From NCBI GenBank assembly GCA_003996215.1, contig QJPP01000028.1:1178001-1242000 (forward strand): DNA of 64,000 bases, given 5' to 3'. This document shows positions 9,922 to 20,259 of this stretch, piece after piece. The DNA comes from Jaltomata sinuosa (Eukaryota; Streptophyta; Magnoliopsida; Solanales; Solanaceae). The notes below the pieces were generated by a model that made no database searches, had not been told where the DNA came from, and saw only the letters and a program-made list of their open reading frames with translations. The position numbers and the translations under genes were made by a program. Position 1 is the first letter of the stretch, and every line of letters starts with the position of its first letter.

Positions 9922-12568
9922 ATGGAAGGAACAAATAAGCCAACAAGTTCTTCATTTACTTCTGATCTTTTTGGTTCTAAGGATTCTTTTGCTTCTTCAT
10001 CTTCTGGAATTTTTGGTTCTATTTTCCCCCCTCCTTCAAAGGTATGATTTTTTTTTTGACCAATTTTGGGTTTTTAATAATTTTTTGTAATGAATTATGG
10101 TATTTTGTGTTCTGGTTTTTTTTTTTGCAATTTTAATTTTTTTTCATTTTTTTTGACAGATACGATATACATGTTAAATGACTAACATTTGGTTGTTGTT
10201 TAAGAAGAAAAAAATAGTTTTTTTTCAAGTTTATATTTTTCTTGAAGAATTTTGGGGTTTTTGTTTATAATTTTTGTGATTAATGATGGTATTTTGTGTT
10301 CTGGGTTTTTTTTTGCAATTTTTTTTTTCATTTTGTTCTGTTTTTTTGTTTTTTGGACAGATTCTGTATACATGTTAAATGACTAACATTTGATTGTTGT
10401 TTAAGAAGAAAAAACTAGTTTTTCTTTTCAAGTTTATATTTTTCTTGACCAATTTTGGGTTTTTAATAAATTTTGTGATGAATTATGGTATTTTGTGTTG
10501 TGGGGTTTTATTCAATTTTGTTTTTCATTTTGCTCTGTTTTTTTTTTTTTTTTTTTTGTCAGATTTGATATACATGTTAAATGACTTAACATTTGATTGT
10601 TGTTTAAGAAGAAAAAAGGATATTTTTTCTTGTACTTTTGTTTCCAAGTTTATATTTTTCTTGGTTGTTGGTGAAAAATTGGGGAAAAAATAAAATGAAA
10701 AGTGAAAAGAGTGGGGCTTTTGAGGATATTGTTTGATTTTTAGCTTGAATTTGAGATTTTTTTATTTTTTATTTTTTTGTAAAAGTCAGACAGAATCTTT
10801 TAGACAAGAATAGAATAGGAAAAAGAAGAAGTTGCTATATTCTGTTTGGTGTACTTTGGTTTTATTGATGCCTTTTGAACAAAGGTAAATGCTAAACTTA
10901 AAGGAAATGTTAGAATATAGATGGAAATAGAATGTTCTTTCCTAGTAGTTTGGATCTTATATTGGCTATGTTCTTATAATACCTTAAATTCCTTTCGTGT
11001 TAAGGGACATGGATCGATGAATTTGGAGCAATCGAAGCAAGATCCTGTGATTCAGGGACGAAATGCTAAAGGTGGATCCTCAGGTTAGTGATGTTTGGAA
11101 TCAAGAAAGAAACGTGACTTTTTGAGATAATAACAGTTAGTTGAGTGATCATATGAGAAATCAACACCAATTCCTTTGTATATTGTATTGTTCACGATAT
11201 GTAAAACATTCAGCCAGAGCTCCTCTTATATGTCGTAATGTAACAGGGGAATCCTCGTTCGAATAATCTCTTAGGTTGGTTTTTTCGCCATGGCCTGTGG
11301 TGAAAAGGTTACTAGATCTTGAATTGGATAAACTAATTGACAGAAGGAATAGTGAATTTTGTGTTTTTTTCCCCTCTGAAAGTGAACAAAGAATAAGGTC
11401 TTTCAAAGATTCCTTATTTTGCTAGCATGGTTTTCGACACTACTCTTCACACAAAAGATAGCCCTTTCCGTTAAATACGAGTTGGATTCTTATTCCTAAT
11501 CGCAATCTAATTTACGGAAAATTACAGAAATATAAGCTTTTGAGGGGTTAGTGAAGGATATCTACAATGATATCCTCTAAATATAAAATAAAATTTGCTT
11601 ATTTGAGGTTTTTTTTATATGTTTCATACCGATAAAAACGTGAAATTTCATCCGGATTCATGTTTCATCCACTTCCGTTTTGCAGGAAGTACTCCTTCTA
11701 GCACCGAAGCTGCTAGCCAGGCCGCACAAAACAAGCAGCCGAGTTCATTTTATCAGAACGAAAAAGTACAGCCATGCCATCTTAGCTCATCAATATACTA
11801 CGGGGGACAAGATGTCTATTCATTTCCCCAAAATAACCAGAGCTCTACATACCCAACCGTGAGTACCTATTCTCGTGTATTAAAAGAAAGTCATAATTGC
11901 GCGGTATTTAGATCTATTGGTTCCCTTTTTTAATGATCTTTTGCTCCTTTTAAGATGATATAGTTTCTTTTTTTTAAGAATAGTTAAGTGTTTGTATTGT
12001 GTTGAATTGCATGATAGAAGTATCTAGAGGTGAATTCGGAATCTAGAGTCAGTGGATTCGTAGTGGTTATGTACTACTAGATATTCTTTATCTTAAGTTT
12101 TGTATATATGAGCAAACACATGGTTCGAATCGAAAGCAGTGGGTATTGATAGGATTAATCTTCAACGGCGTCGAGGAAGCCTCGAATTTTTTAGGTGCTG
12201 AAGCTGTCATTGAAGAAATAGGTGATCTGTTTTTGTTCCCTACCAATATGAGGGAGACTTGTAAAACATTGCTTATTCTCATGTTTCTAATTTTTTCTTC
12301 TAATTTCGTTTGCTCGCAGTTCAACAAAGACAACGGGGAAGATGATTCTGGCAGCGCGTCTCGAGGAAACTGGTGGCAAGGTATGTAGCTTTGATATTTT
12401 TTTTAATAACCGAGCAATTTCCGAGGGTCAGAGGCACATCTCTCTGCCTTTGTCTATGGTAGAGTTTGAACTCGTGACGTGCACCTAACATTATTATTCG
12501 AGTATGATGAATCTCATTCTTATCAACAATACATGGTTTTAAATTTTGCAGGGTCTCTTTACTACTAA
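9922..12568 (+). CDS. Small serine-rich plant protein, SIS-like (salt-induced serine-rich) family
   Basis: Five coding exons were deduced from in-phase GT-AG junctions: 9922-10041, 11005-11083, 11686-11858, 12320-12380 and 12552-12568. They total 450 nt, 149 aa plus TAA. The N-terminus is Ser/Phe-rich (MEGTNKPTSSSFTSDLFGSK), the middle has VQPCHLSSSIYYGGQDVY, and the C-terminus is SRGNWWQGSLYY. I recognise this layout as the land-plant family that includes the Arabidopsis SIS protein; that link is from memory. No membrane segment, signal peptide or catalytic motif is visible, and the molecular function is unknown to me. A 3'-UTR intron (about 12611-12795, AAG/GTATAC to GGCAG) is plausible. 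Intron 1 (10042-11004) contains a tandem triplication. Intron 4 (12381-12551) contains a SINE-like fragment near 12414-12510. The exon structure is well supported because every junction keeps frame. Confidence 0.85.
10058..10650 (+). repeat. Three tandem copies of a 190-200 bp unit in intron 1
   Basis: The word ATGGTATTTTGTGTT recurs at about 10096, 10285 and 10484, giving periods of 189 and 199 bp. Each unit then has a long T tract, a CAG (GACAGAT or GTCAGAT), TATACATGTTAAATGACT and TTTAAGAAGAAAAA. Each unit therefore carries a polypyrimidine-CAG combination that looks like a 3' splice acceptor, upstream of the true acceptor at 11003-11004. Confidence 0.8.
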
Positions 12569-12899
12569 GAGCTCACCACCAATGACATGAATATGTTACA
12601 TATACACAAGGTATACAAAGTACTTGGTTATATTCATATATTCTTGATAAGAGTTCCTTTGGTCTTTTTACTCTTTTTTTCTTATCAATGCTACCACAAA
12701 TTCCAAGTTTCAATCTTATCATAAATTCTATACACAACATTTTCTTTTCAATTTTTCTATTTTTTTCTAATTTATCTTTTTTTGTGTTGTGGCAGGAAGT
12801 TAAATATATAGAGAAGCAGTTATCTACCATCGTATTAAAGATGGATGATTACTAGTAATTAGCTAAACAGACCACTAGTTGGTTGGACTCTACAGATTA

Positions 12900-13160
12900 T
12901 AATACTATTAGTATATGTAATTGTAGTTAATTATATTAATTAGTGTTTTTCTCTTACTTGTAAAGGATTATAGACCTTATGCACTTTATAATGTAAAGAC
13001 ACTCTGTTTAGGAACTAGCTTACAACTTTTGTGCTTTGAAGACTTTTTTCGGGCTTCAAATCTTTCTAAAGTTCCCAATACCCTGTCTAATTGTACTTGA
13101 TGGTTATATTGATGTATATATTGTTCTGCTATAGTCCCATTACGTCTTTTTCTGGTCATT
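12900..13160. other. Downstream flank of the serine-rich protein gene
   Basis: Probable end of the 3' UTR and flank. It is T-rich with no open frame of interest. I cannot place the polyadenylation site. Confidence 0.4.
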
Positions 13161-13163
13161 TTT

Positions 13164-13300
13164 TGTTTTGAGCTGGGGGTCTATCGGAAATAACCTCTTG
13201 ACTTTACATCTGAGGTAAAGATACGGTAGATACGCTTTGTGTACATTTTACCCTCTTCAGACTTCACTTTGTGAGAATACACTAGTATGTTGTTGTTGTA
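13164..13300 (+). mobile_element. TS-type SINE 3' fragment
   Basis: It contains GGGGGTCTATCGGAAATAAC, then TACGGTAGATACGCTTTGTG and TTTTACCCTC...ACTTTGTGAGAATACACTAGTATG, and ends with a TTG-rich tail (GTTGTTGTATTG). This matches the 3' half of the Solanaceae TS SINE as I remember it. The tRNA-like 5' head is absent. Confidence 0.6.
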
Positions 13301-13622
13301 TTGTTCTGCTAATGTCAAATTCAAAGAGATTGCAACTTCACAAAAAGTATCTTGTGGTTTTGTGGAATTGATTTTTGTGTCCATTCCTTTTAACTACTAA
13401 ATCAAACCCAGTGAATGTGCCCCATGAGAACAAGTTCAAGAATTTGTCTGAGAGTTGTCTACTCAGAAAACCATGTATATCTTCCTATGACTTATAAGTT
13501 GAAGCCACGTTCGACTCCAAATGAGGACCACATTTGTATCTTTCATTTGTCACTTACTATGGTGGTTAAGTGTGACATGATGAAGTTTTTGCAAGGGCAA
13601 TGAAAAGGAGTTTTTTTTTAAT

Positions 13623-14826
13623 GGCAAAATGATCTAATGGACCCTTGTACTTGTTCGAGTTTGTATTGTGGATACCTCTACTTAGCTCTTTATCATCTGA
13701 ACCCCTCAACCTATCAGAACACAAGATTTTAAACCCCTTTGACAGTTGACTAAGCCTACGTGGCAACTTAATGGATGAGTTAGAACATAAAGCGCGTAAA
13801 CATAAAATTTTGAACAAAAAATAATTTTTTAAAAATGTAAATTCCTTTCTTCATTGCCCCACCCACCCTAGTTCCTTTACCCCACCCCGCCCCTCCAATT
13901 TCTCTCATTTTTCACCACCAAAAAATTCAAATCGAGAAAAGAATTAGCAAAATTTTCTTAAATCAAAGAAGAAACTACACCCCACCTCTCCATTTCCCCC
14001 ATTTTCAACACCAAAAACTTCAATTAATGTCTGAAGAAAAAGATTGAAAGAAGGGGTGGTGAATTTTGATGAAGAAGAGAGAAAGGAGTGAGCGAAAACG
14101 GGGTATATTGTCGTTGTGATGAGAAACGGAGAGTGGAGGGTTGTTTGGTTGTGTTTATCGAAGCTTCAAGTTTTTCCGATGGTGGGTGAACTGTGGTTGT
14201 TGGAGAGCTTCGTCGGAGATGGAGCTCGCCGTTAATGGACGAAAATAGAACACGATGGTTCTCTTTTTGATTGTGTTTGGTTGCATTTTGAAATACAAAA
14301 TCAGTGAGGTGGAGGAGGGTGAGAAAACTACGAATTAGTGGTTGTGAGGATGGTGGTGTCGGTGGTTGTGGGTTGGGGAAGGTGGAGATGGTGGTTGTGG
14401 GGAGGTGGTGTCGGTGGTGTGGGTTGGAGAAGGTGGAGATGGTGGTTGTGGGAAGGTGGAGATGGTGGTTGTGGGGAGGTGGTGCGGTGGTGTGGGTTTG
14501 GGGGAGGTGGAGGAAAAGTAGTAGGTGAGAGAAGAGAATGACTTTTATTTTTAAAAATAAATTTTTAATTTATTATTTTGCTTTTTATTTTATATTATTG
14601 ATTAATAATTTTAAAAAATAATTAATGAAGATAATTATGACATGACATTAATTTATGACATGACTATGATATGTCATTTATTTTAAGGCGAGTGAGCTAC
14701 ACACAGTATGAGGGGTTTAAAATCTTGTGTTCTGATGGGTTGAGAGGTTCAAATGACAAAGGGCTAAGTAAAGGTATCCACGATACAAATTCGAACAAGT
14801 ATAAGGGTTCATTAGATCATTTCGCC
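13623..14826. mobile_element. Mutator-like TIR element (MULE-MITE), 1204 bp
   Basis: Terminal inverted repeats exceed 100 bp. The left end starts GGCAAAATGATCTAATGGAC and the reverse complement of the right end starts GGCGAAATGATCTAATGAAC; similarity continues through TTCRARTTTGTATYGTGGATACC. A perfect 9-bp duplication TTTTTTAAT flanks it (13614-13622 and 14827-14835), diagnostic of Mutator-like insertion. No transposase frame is present. The interior has a C-rich stretch (13855-14000), a stretch resembling GA-rich exon text (14040-14260) and a G-rich minisatellite (14340-14515). Confidence 0.85.
14340..14515 (+). repeat. G-rich minisatellite inside the MULE
   Basis: About four irregular copies of a roughly 30-60 bp GGTGGAGATGGTGGTTGTGG-type unit. 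The + strand is nearly free of C, giving extreme strand asymmetry. The open frames across it are low-complexity Trp/Gly/Val and not credible proteins. Confidence 0.65.
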
Positions 14827-15020
14827 TTTTTTAATCTAGTATTTGGTATTTGTGTTGAGGTTCGATTAATTTGGAAAGGCTTATTTTAGGTGTAAAGTGT
14901 CTCCTATCAAATGTGACTTCATTCTCAAGTTTTAAACTCGAGATATTTGGCAACTTCATTCTCTGGCAACTTCATTCTCTAGACTTGAACTCAAGACATC
15001 TGATTAATGATTAATGATAG

Positions 15021-15500
15021 AGGGATGGAGAGGTATACTTACCGTGCCATAATAAGCTTTGTGGGGGCAATGAAAAAGATTGGTTATTTCATTTCCTCGA
15101 ATCTGACATCTCTTGTTAAAGATGGAGAGGTATTTACCATTTCGTTATGCTTATAGGTGGTGACAATGAAAAAGACTCACTCTCGCTAAAGATGGCTTCA
15201 TTCTCGGGGTTGAAACAAAAATTTCTTGTTAAGGATGGAGGAACACTTACCATCTAAAACAACCTTTGTGGTGGCAATGAAAAAGACCCACTCGTTATTA
15301 AAAGCCGCTTCATTAGTAGGACTCGAACCTAATATTTGTGATTACGGATGGATGTGATTGTTATCATCCTATCACAATTATTAGTCGTGGTGATAAAAAA
15401 AATATGTTCTTTATCAAAAATAATTTAAATTTAAATTTGAATTCGAGACTTCTCATCAAGAATAGAAAGATATTTATCATCTCATCACAATGAAAATGAC
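15021..15500 (+). repeat. Degenerate tandem repeat, about 113-bp period
   Basis: ATGGAGAGGTATACTTACC-like text recurs at about 15025, 15122, 15235, 15347 and 15462. It alternates with GGTGGCAATGAAAAAGAC-like text and with TTCATTCTC...CTCGAA. There are four to five diverged units. The unit resembles a common Solanaceae interspersed repeat that I cannot name. Confidence 0.5.
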
Positions 15501-15906
15501 TTGGTTAGAACATTTGGATGTTAGTATTGTCCTGCTTCTGTGGGTATTGTTCAAGATCAACCTTATCTTTTGATATTTTATTCTGGCAGTTCTGTTTGAT
15601 ACCAATTTGGTTACTTTGTCATCTCACATGAAACGTTGTTTGTTTCTTTCAGTCAAAATACATGGATAGACACTTTGATTGAATATTTATTGATAGTTGA
15701 ATATTTCAATTTTTATTGTGATTTGTGACTATTTACACACTTTAATTTAATATAGATATGTTTCACGAATACCTTAATTTTGAAAATACATATTTAGACA
15801 TCTTTTTAAAGGTATGCATTCTAGATGTGCTTTCTCAAAGTTAGGGTGTTTACGAAATCAACTTGTACACTTTTAAAATTAGGATGTTAGTTACGTCACA
15901 TCTTAT

Positions 15907-16122
15907 ATGATTCATTTTTCTTTTCAGTCAGTCTAAAAAATATGACATATTTCTATATTTAGTAATAATTTAACTTAAAATGCTTATTTTATTCTTAATA
16001 AAATAATTTATAGCCGCACAAATATCTGTGACTTATTTTAGATCATAAATGTCAAAAGTTTTTCTTTCTTTTTTAACTTTGTGTCAAGTCTAACCAACTC
16101 AGATAAATTGAGACGGAGAAAG
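15907..16122. mobile_element. 5'-truncated Stowaway-like MITE
   Basis: The right terminus AAATTGAGACGGAGAAAG is followed by TA. The body matches the truncated element at 2277-2447. The left CTCCCTCCG terminus is missing; the sequence begins near TTTTTCTTTTCAGTCAGTC. Confidence 0.5.
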
Positions 16123-16581
16123 TATCAGTTGAGATTAAATTAAAATATATATATCCATATATTATGTCTTTCTTTTTATGGTTCATTGTCCAATCAAAAG
16201 AAAACATCATTATCTTGTTCCAATTCAAGAAAAACTTAAACTAGTTGTGCAGATAAAGAACTCTTGGTTGATGAATGACAAATACAATTAATTTTTACTG
16301 TTGGAATCTCATGCTGCTTTCAGTTTTTCTTATCCATTTGTTTTGTCCACCGACTAACCGTCTAAGACTGACTTATCTTTTTTTATGGATAACTTTAACT
16401 GAATTGTTCCATATCCCCAACTAAAAGTTTTTTCTTTAAGAAAAAGACAGGTTAATATGAGGACCAGATGGAAGTTCAAATCAAAGCTACTTATTAATTG
16501 CTATATAAATATTTGTATATGTGTCAACATACTAACATGTCTCTTTTGTTTTATATCACATTATAAATAATTTAACTTTAA

Positions 16582-16771
16582 GGGTTCCTTTGGTTGAGAA
16601 CAAGTTATTTCGGGATAACTAATCTCGAGATTAGTTATTTTATCACTATGATATAAATGGTGGGATAAATAATCTCAGGATTAACTAATACTTCCAACCA
16701 AACACAGGATAAAATAATTCTGCACTTTATCCCGGTACTATTATATTTTATACTTCACACCAAACGACCTC
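16582..16771. mobile_element. Tourist-like (PIF/Harbinger) MITE
   Basis: The termini GGGTTCCTTTGGT and ACCAAACGACCTC are inverted repeats flanked by TAA on both sides (16579-16581 and 16772-16774), the PIF/Harbinger target duplication. The interior has inverted TTATCCCG/CGGGATAA words. A related fragment lies at about 25470-25632 beside the tRNA-Pro gene. Confidence 0.65.
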
Positions 16772-16782
16772 TAAGAGTTACA

Positions 16783-16890
16783 AAATTGCTCACCTCTGAA
16801 GTACTGATACAAACTGCGTACATTCTACCCTCTCGGGACTTTATTTTGTGGAAATACACTGGATATGATGTCGTTGTTGTTGTTGAGTTA
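16783..16890 (+). mobile_element. TS-type SINE 3' fragment
   Basis: It contains CTGCGTACATTCTACCCTCT, ACTTTATTTTGTGGAAATAC, ACTGGATATGATGTCG and a GTTGTTGTTG tail. It is the same 3' module as at 13164-13300, diverged and without the tRNA-like head. Confidence 0.6.
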
Positions 16891-18007
16891 CAAGATTAAG
16901 AAAAAATTTAAGCAATTGTTTATAGACAAAATCTTAATCAAGAGCGGAACTCTTATAATTAAAATTTATCTTCATGGGTCAAATTTAGGCATCATCATGG
17001 GTTTATTTGGGCTGCTTATTTGTGATGGGCTGCTTATTTGTGATGGGTTAATTTGGGTCCATCACAAATGATTTGACGATGAGAAGCCCAATAAGAGGCT
17101 TAAGCCTCATTTATTTTCATTAAGATTAAGATATTTGATCTAAGCGCATATCTGAATGATTAAGATATTATCTTTAAATTTGAATACTAAATGATTAAGA
17201 CTATTTGATTATTAACATCTGAATATGCATAATTTATTTATATTTAAATATGATAAATATATAATTTAAATAAGGAGTAATTAAATATTATATCAAGAAA
17301 TATTAAAATCTTTTTAAATAATCTTAGTGAATAAGTCTGGGAGCTGATGGTGCTAAGGGATGAAAGAAAGAGTGATGAGGCCGGAGAGAAATTGTTGTCT
17401 CACAAAATGACAGATTTTGATGGGACAACTACACAAATGCCCTTTAAAGAGAGTGGCTTTGTATTTTTGCCCCCCATAAAAATGGTCTTACAAAAATAGT
17501 CTTCCTTGTTTTTCATGTTTAGAGCAACTACCTTTTTGCCCCTCTACACCTCAAATATTTTTAAATAACTCTCAATGCTCATTTATCTCTCAACTTTTAT
17601 ATATATTTCTTTTTCTCTTTTTTCTTTTCTTTTTTTTATTTCTATTTTTTCTTTTTTCTTTTTTTTATTTCTATTTTTTCTTTTTTCTTTTTTTTTTCTT
17701 TTTTTCTTAACCTTTGTTTTTCTTTTATTTTTTGTTTTATTCTTTCTTCTACGTTTTTTCTTTTTTCTCAATCTTTTTTTTCCTCCTCTCAATTCTATTT
17801 TTTTCTCCTTTTATTTTTATTTTTTTATTTTTTTATTTTTTTATTTTTCTCAACCTTTATTTTTTGTTGTCTTTTTTTTCTCGTTTTTTTCTTTTTTTCT
17901 CAATATTTATTTTTTTCTCTCAACTTCTATTTTTTTATTTTTTCTTTGGTTTTTAATTTTTCTTTTCTCTTTTTTTTAATCAATTTTTTCGACCTTTATT
18001 TTTTTTA

Positions 18008-19315
18008 TGAGATGTTCTATAATTCTTGCTTTAGAGGCAAGACTTAGCCCAAAGACTTCCAAACAACAAATTACGCCCATGAGCAAGACTTGACACTAGT
18101 ATATTGTGTCTTGATTTATGAGATGTTTATAACACTTGCCTCAGAGGCAAGACTTAGCCCAAGGACCTCTCAAAAAATACAAGTTACGCTCCATGGGCAA
18201 GAGTTCACACTACTTCATTATGTCTAAATTTATGAGATACTCTATAACTCTTGCCTTAGAGGCAAGACTTAGCTCAAGGATTTTTAAACAACAAGTTATG
18301 CCCCATTAGCAAGACTTGACACTACCTCATTGTGTCTTGATTTATGAGACATTCTATAACTCTTGTCTTAGAGACAAGACTTAGCCCAATGACTTTCAAA
18401 CAACAAGTTACGTCCCATGGGCAAGAGTTGACATTATCATATTATGGTTGATTTATGGGATGCTCTATAACGTTTGCCTAAGAGGCAAGATTTAGCCCAA
18501 GGACCTCTCAAAAAATACAAGTTACGCTCCATGGGCAAGAGTTCACACTACTTCATTATGTCTAAATTTATGAGATACTCTATAACTCTTGCCTTAGAGG
18601 CAAGACTTAGCTCAAGGATTTTCAAACAACAAGTTATGCCCCACGAGCAAGGCTTGACACTACCTCATTGTGTCTTGATTTATGAGACATTCTATAACTC
18701 TTGCCTTAGAGACAAGACTTAGCCCAAGGACTTTCAAACAACAAGTTACGCCCCATGGGCAAGAGTTGACACTACCACATTGTGCCTGATTTATGAGATG
18801 CTCTATAACGCTTGCCTAAGAGGCAAGACTTAGCCCAAGGACTTCCAAATAACAAATTACGCCCCATGGGCAAGAGTTGACACTACCACATTGTGTCTTG
18901 ATTTATGCGATGCTCTATAACTCTTGCCTTAGAGGCAAAACTTAGCTCAAAGACTTTCAAACAACAAGTTACGCTTCATTGGCAAGAGTTGACACTAGCA
19001 CATTATGTCTTGATCATGAGATGCTCTATAACGTTTGCCTTAGAGGCAAGACTTAGCCCAAAGGCCTCCCAAAAAACAAGTTATGCCCCATGGGCAAGAG
19101 TTAACACTACTTCATTGTGTCTTAATTTATGAGATGCTCTATAACTCTTACCTTAGAGGTAAGACTTAACTCAAGAATTTTTCAAACAACAAGTTATGCC
19201 CCACGAGCAAGGCTTGACACTACCTCATTGTGTCTTGATTTATGAGATGTTTTATAACATTTGTCTTAGAGGCAAGACTTGTTCCAAAGGACTTCCAAAC
19301 AACAAAGCACGCTCT
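18008..19315 (+). repeat. Twelve-unit minisatellite, about 112-bp period
   Basis: Units start (TGAGATG-like, then CTCTATAA) at 18008, 18119, 18233, 18345, 18456, 18571, 18683, 18794, 18906, 19017, 19130 and 19243, with periods of 111-115 bp. Most units carry a 7-bp perfect stem CTTGCCT-TAG-AGGCAAG followed by ACTTAG. Units 2-3-4 are nearly copied as units 5-6-7, a higher-order period of about 338 bp. The array is bounded by the T-rich and A-rich arms of the fold-back element. Open frames across it are incidental. Confidence 0.9.
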
Positions 19316-19474
19316 TAAGTTTACTTCGATTTCAAAGAAAGAAGATCTTCTTTGCGGATTATCCAACTTTTTTTGTTCATTAGCAAAAAATAATAGAGGT
19401 TAAGAAAAAAAAAGAATAAAAGAGAAAAGGAAAAAATAAAGATAAAAATAAAAGAGAAAAAAAAGAAAAAAGAG

Positions 19475-19597
<123 letters not shown>

Positions 19598-20259
19598 GAG
19601 AAAAAAGAAAACGAGAATTAAAAAAAAATTGAGAAAAAAGGAAAAAAAAGAAAAAAGAAAAAAGAAAAATGAAAAATGAAAATTAAAAGTTGAGAGACAA
19701 ATGAACATGGAGAGTTATGGTGTAGAGGGGCAAAAATGTATATGTTCTATATATAAAAAGAAAGGAAGGGTATTTTTTAAAGACTTTTCTTATGAGGGGC
19801 ATAAATTGAAGACCACTCACTTTTGAGGACACTCCATGTAATTTCCTGGATTTTGATGGGTATAATCTTCTTGGATTATAGAAATTTATTAAGATTTATA
19901 TGCTTTAATCAAGTGAATAAGTTAAAATCAAATACAAAAATAATATAGAGGTAGATTTCATAGTTGTTTCATTGAATAAATGAGTTTCAATTCATGATTA
20001 TTTTTTTTAAAAAAATGAATTTAAGATGTAAAGTTCATTAATTTGTTAGAAATAAATAAATAATTTTTTTATGAAAAAAAGTGTACAAAGTAGTTACTAT
20101 TATTTGTAAATTAAAGTACGTATATTTATAATTATATAATTTGTGTATATAATTTATTATCAGTTTGGTTCGATTTGTTTTTAGTAAAATCAAACGAAAT
20201 TAAAATATTATTAATTTTTAAAACGTAAATCTTGCTATGAAATAAAAGAACTATGGTGG

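Noticed and set aside
12414..12510. Extra exon of the SIS-like gene
   Set aside because: The segment reads like a SINE-derived phrase (CCGAGGGTCAGAGGC...GAACTCGTGACG), and skipping it keeps the family C-terminus in frame.
14304..14541. Trp/Gly/Val-rich open frames in the MULE core
   Set aside because: Low-complexity GGTGG repeat; no start context, no domain.
17575..17979. Long open frame of Phe/Leu/Ser (134 aa, +) in the T-rich arm
   Set aside because: It is translation of a low-complexity pyrimidine tract inside the fold-back element; the mirror-strand frame is Lys/Arg only. Not a membrane protein.
18008..19315. CRISPR-like array of regularly spaced repeats
   Set aside because: Units are contiguous 112-bp minisatellite copies with no unique spacers, in a plant nuclear repeat.
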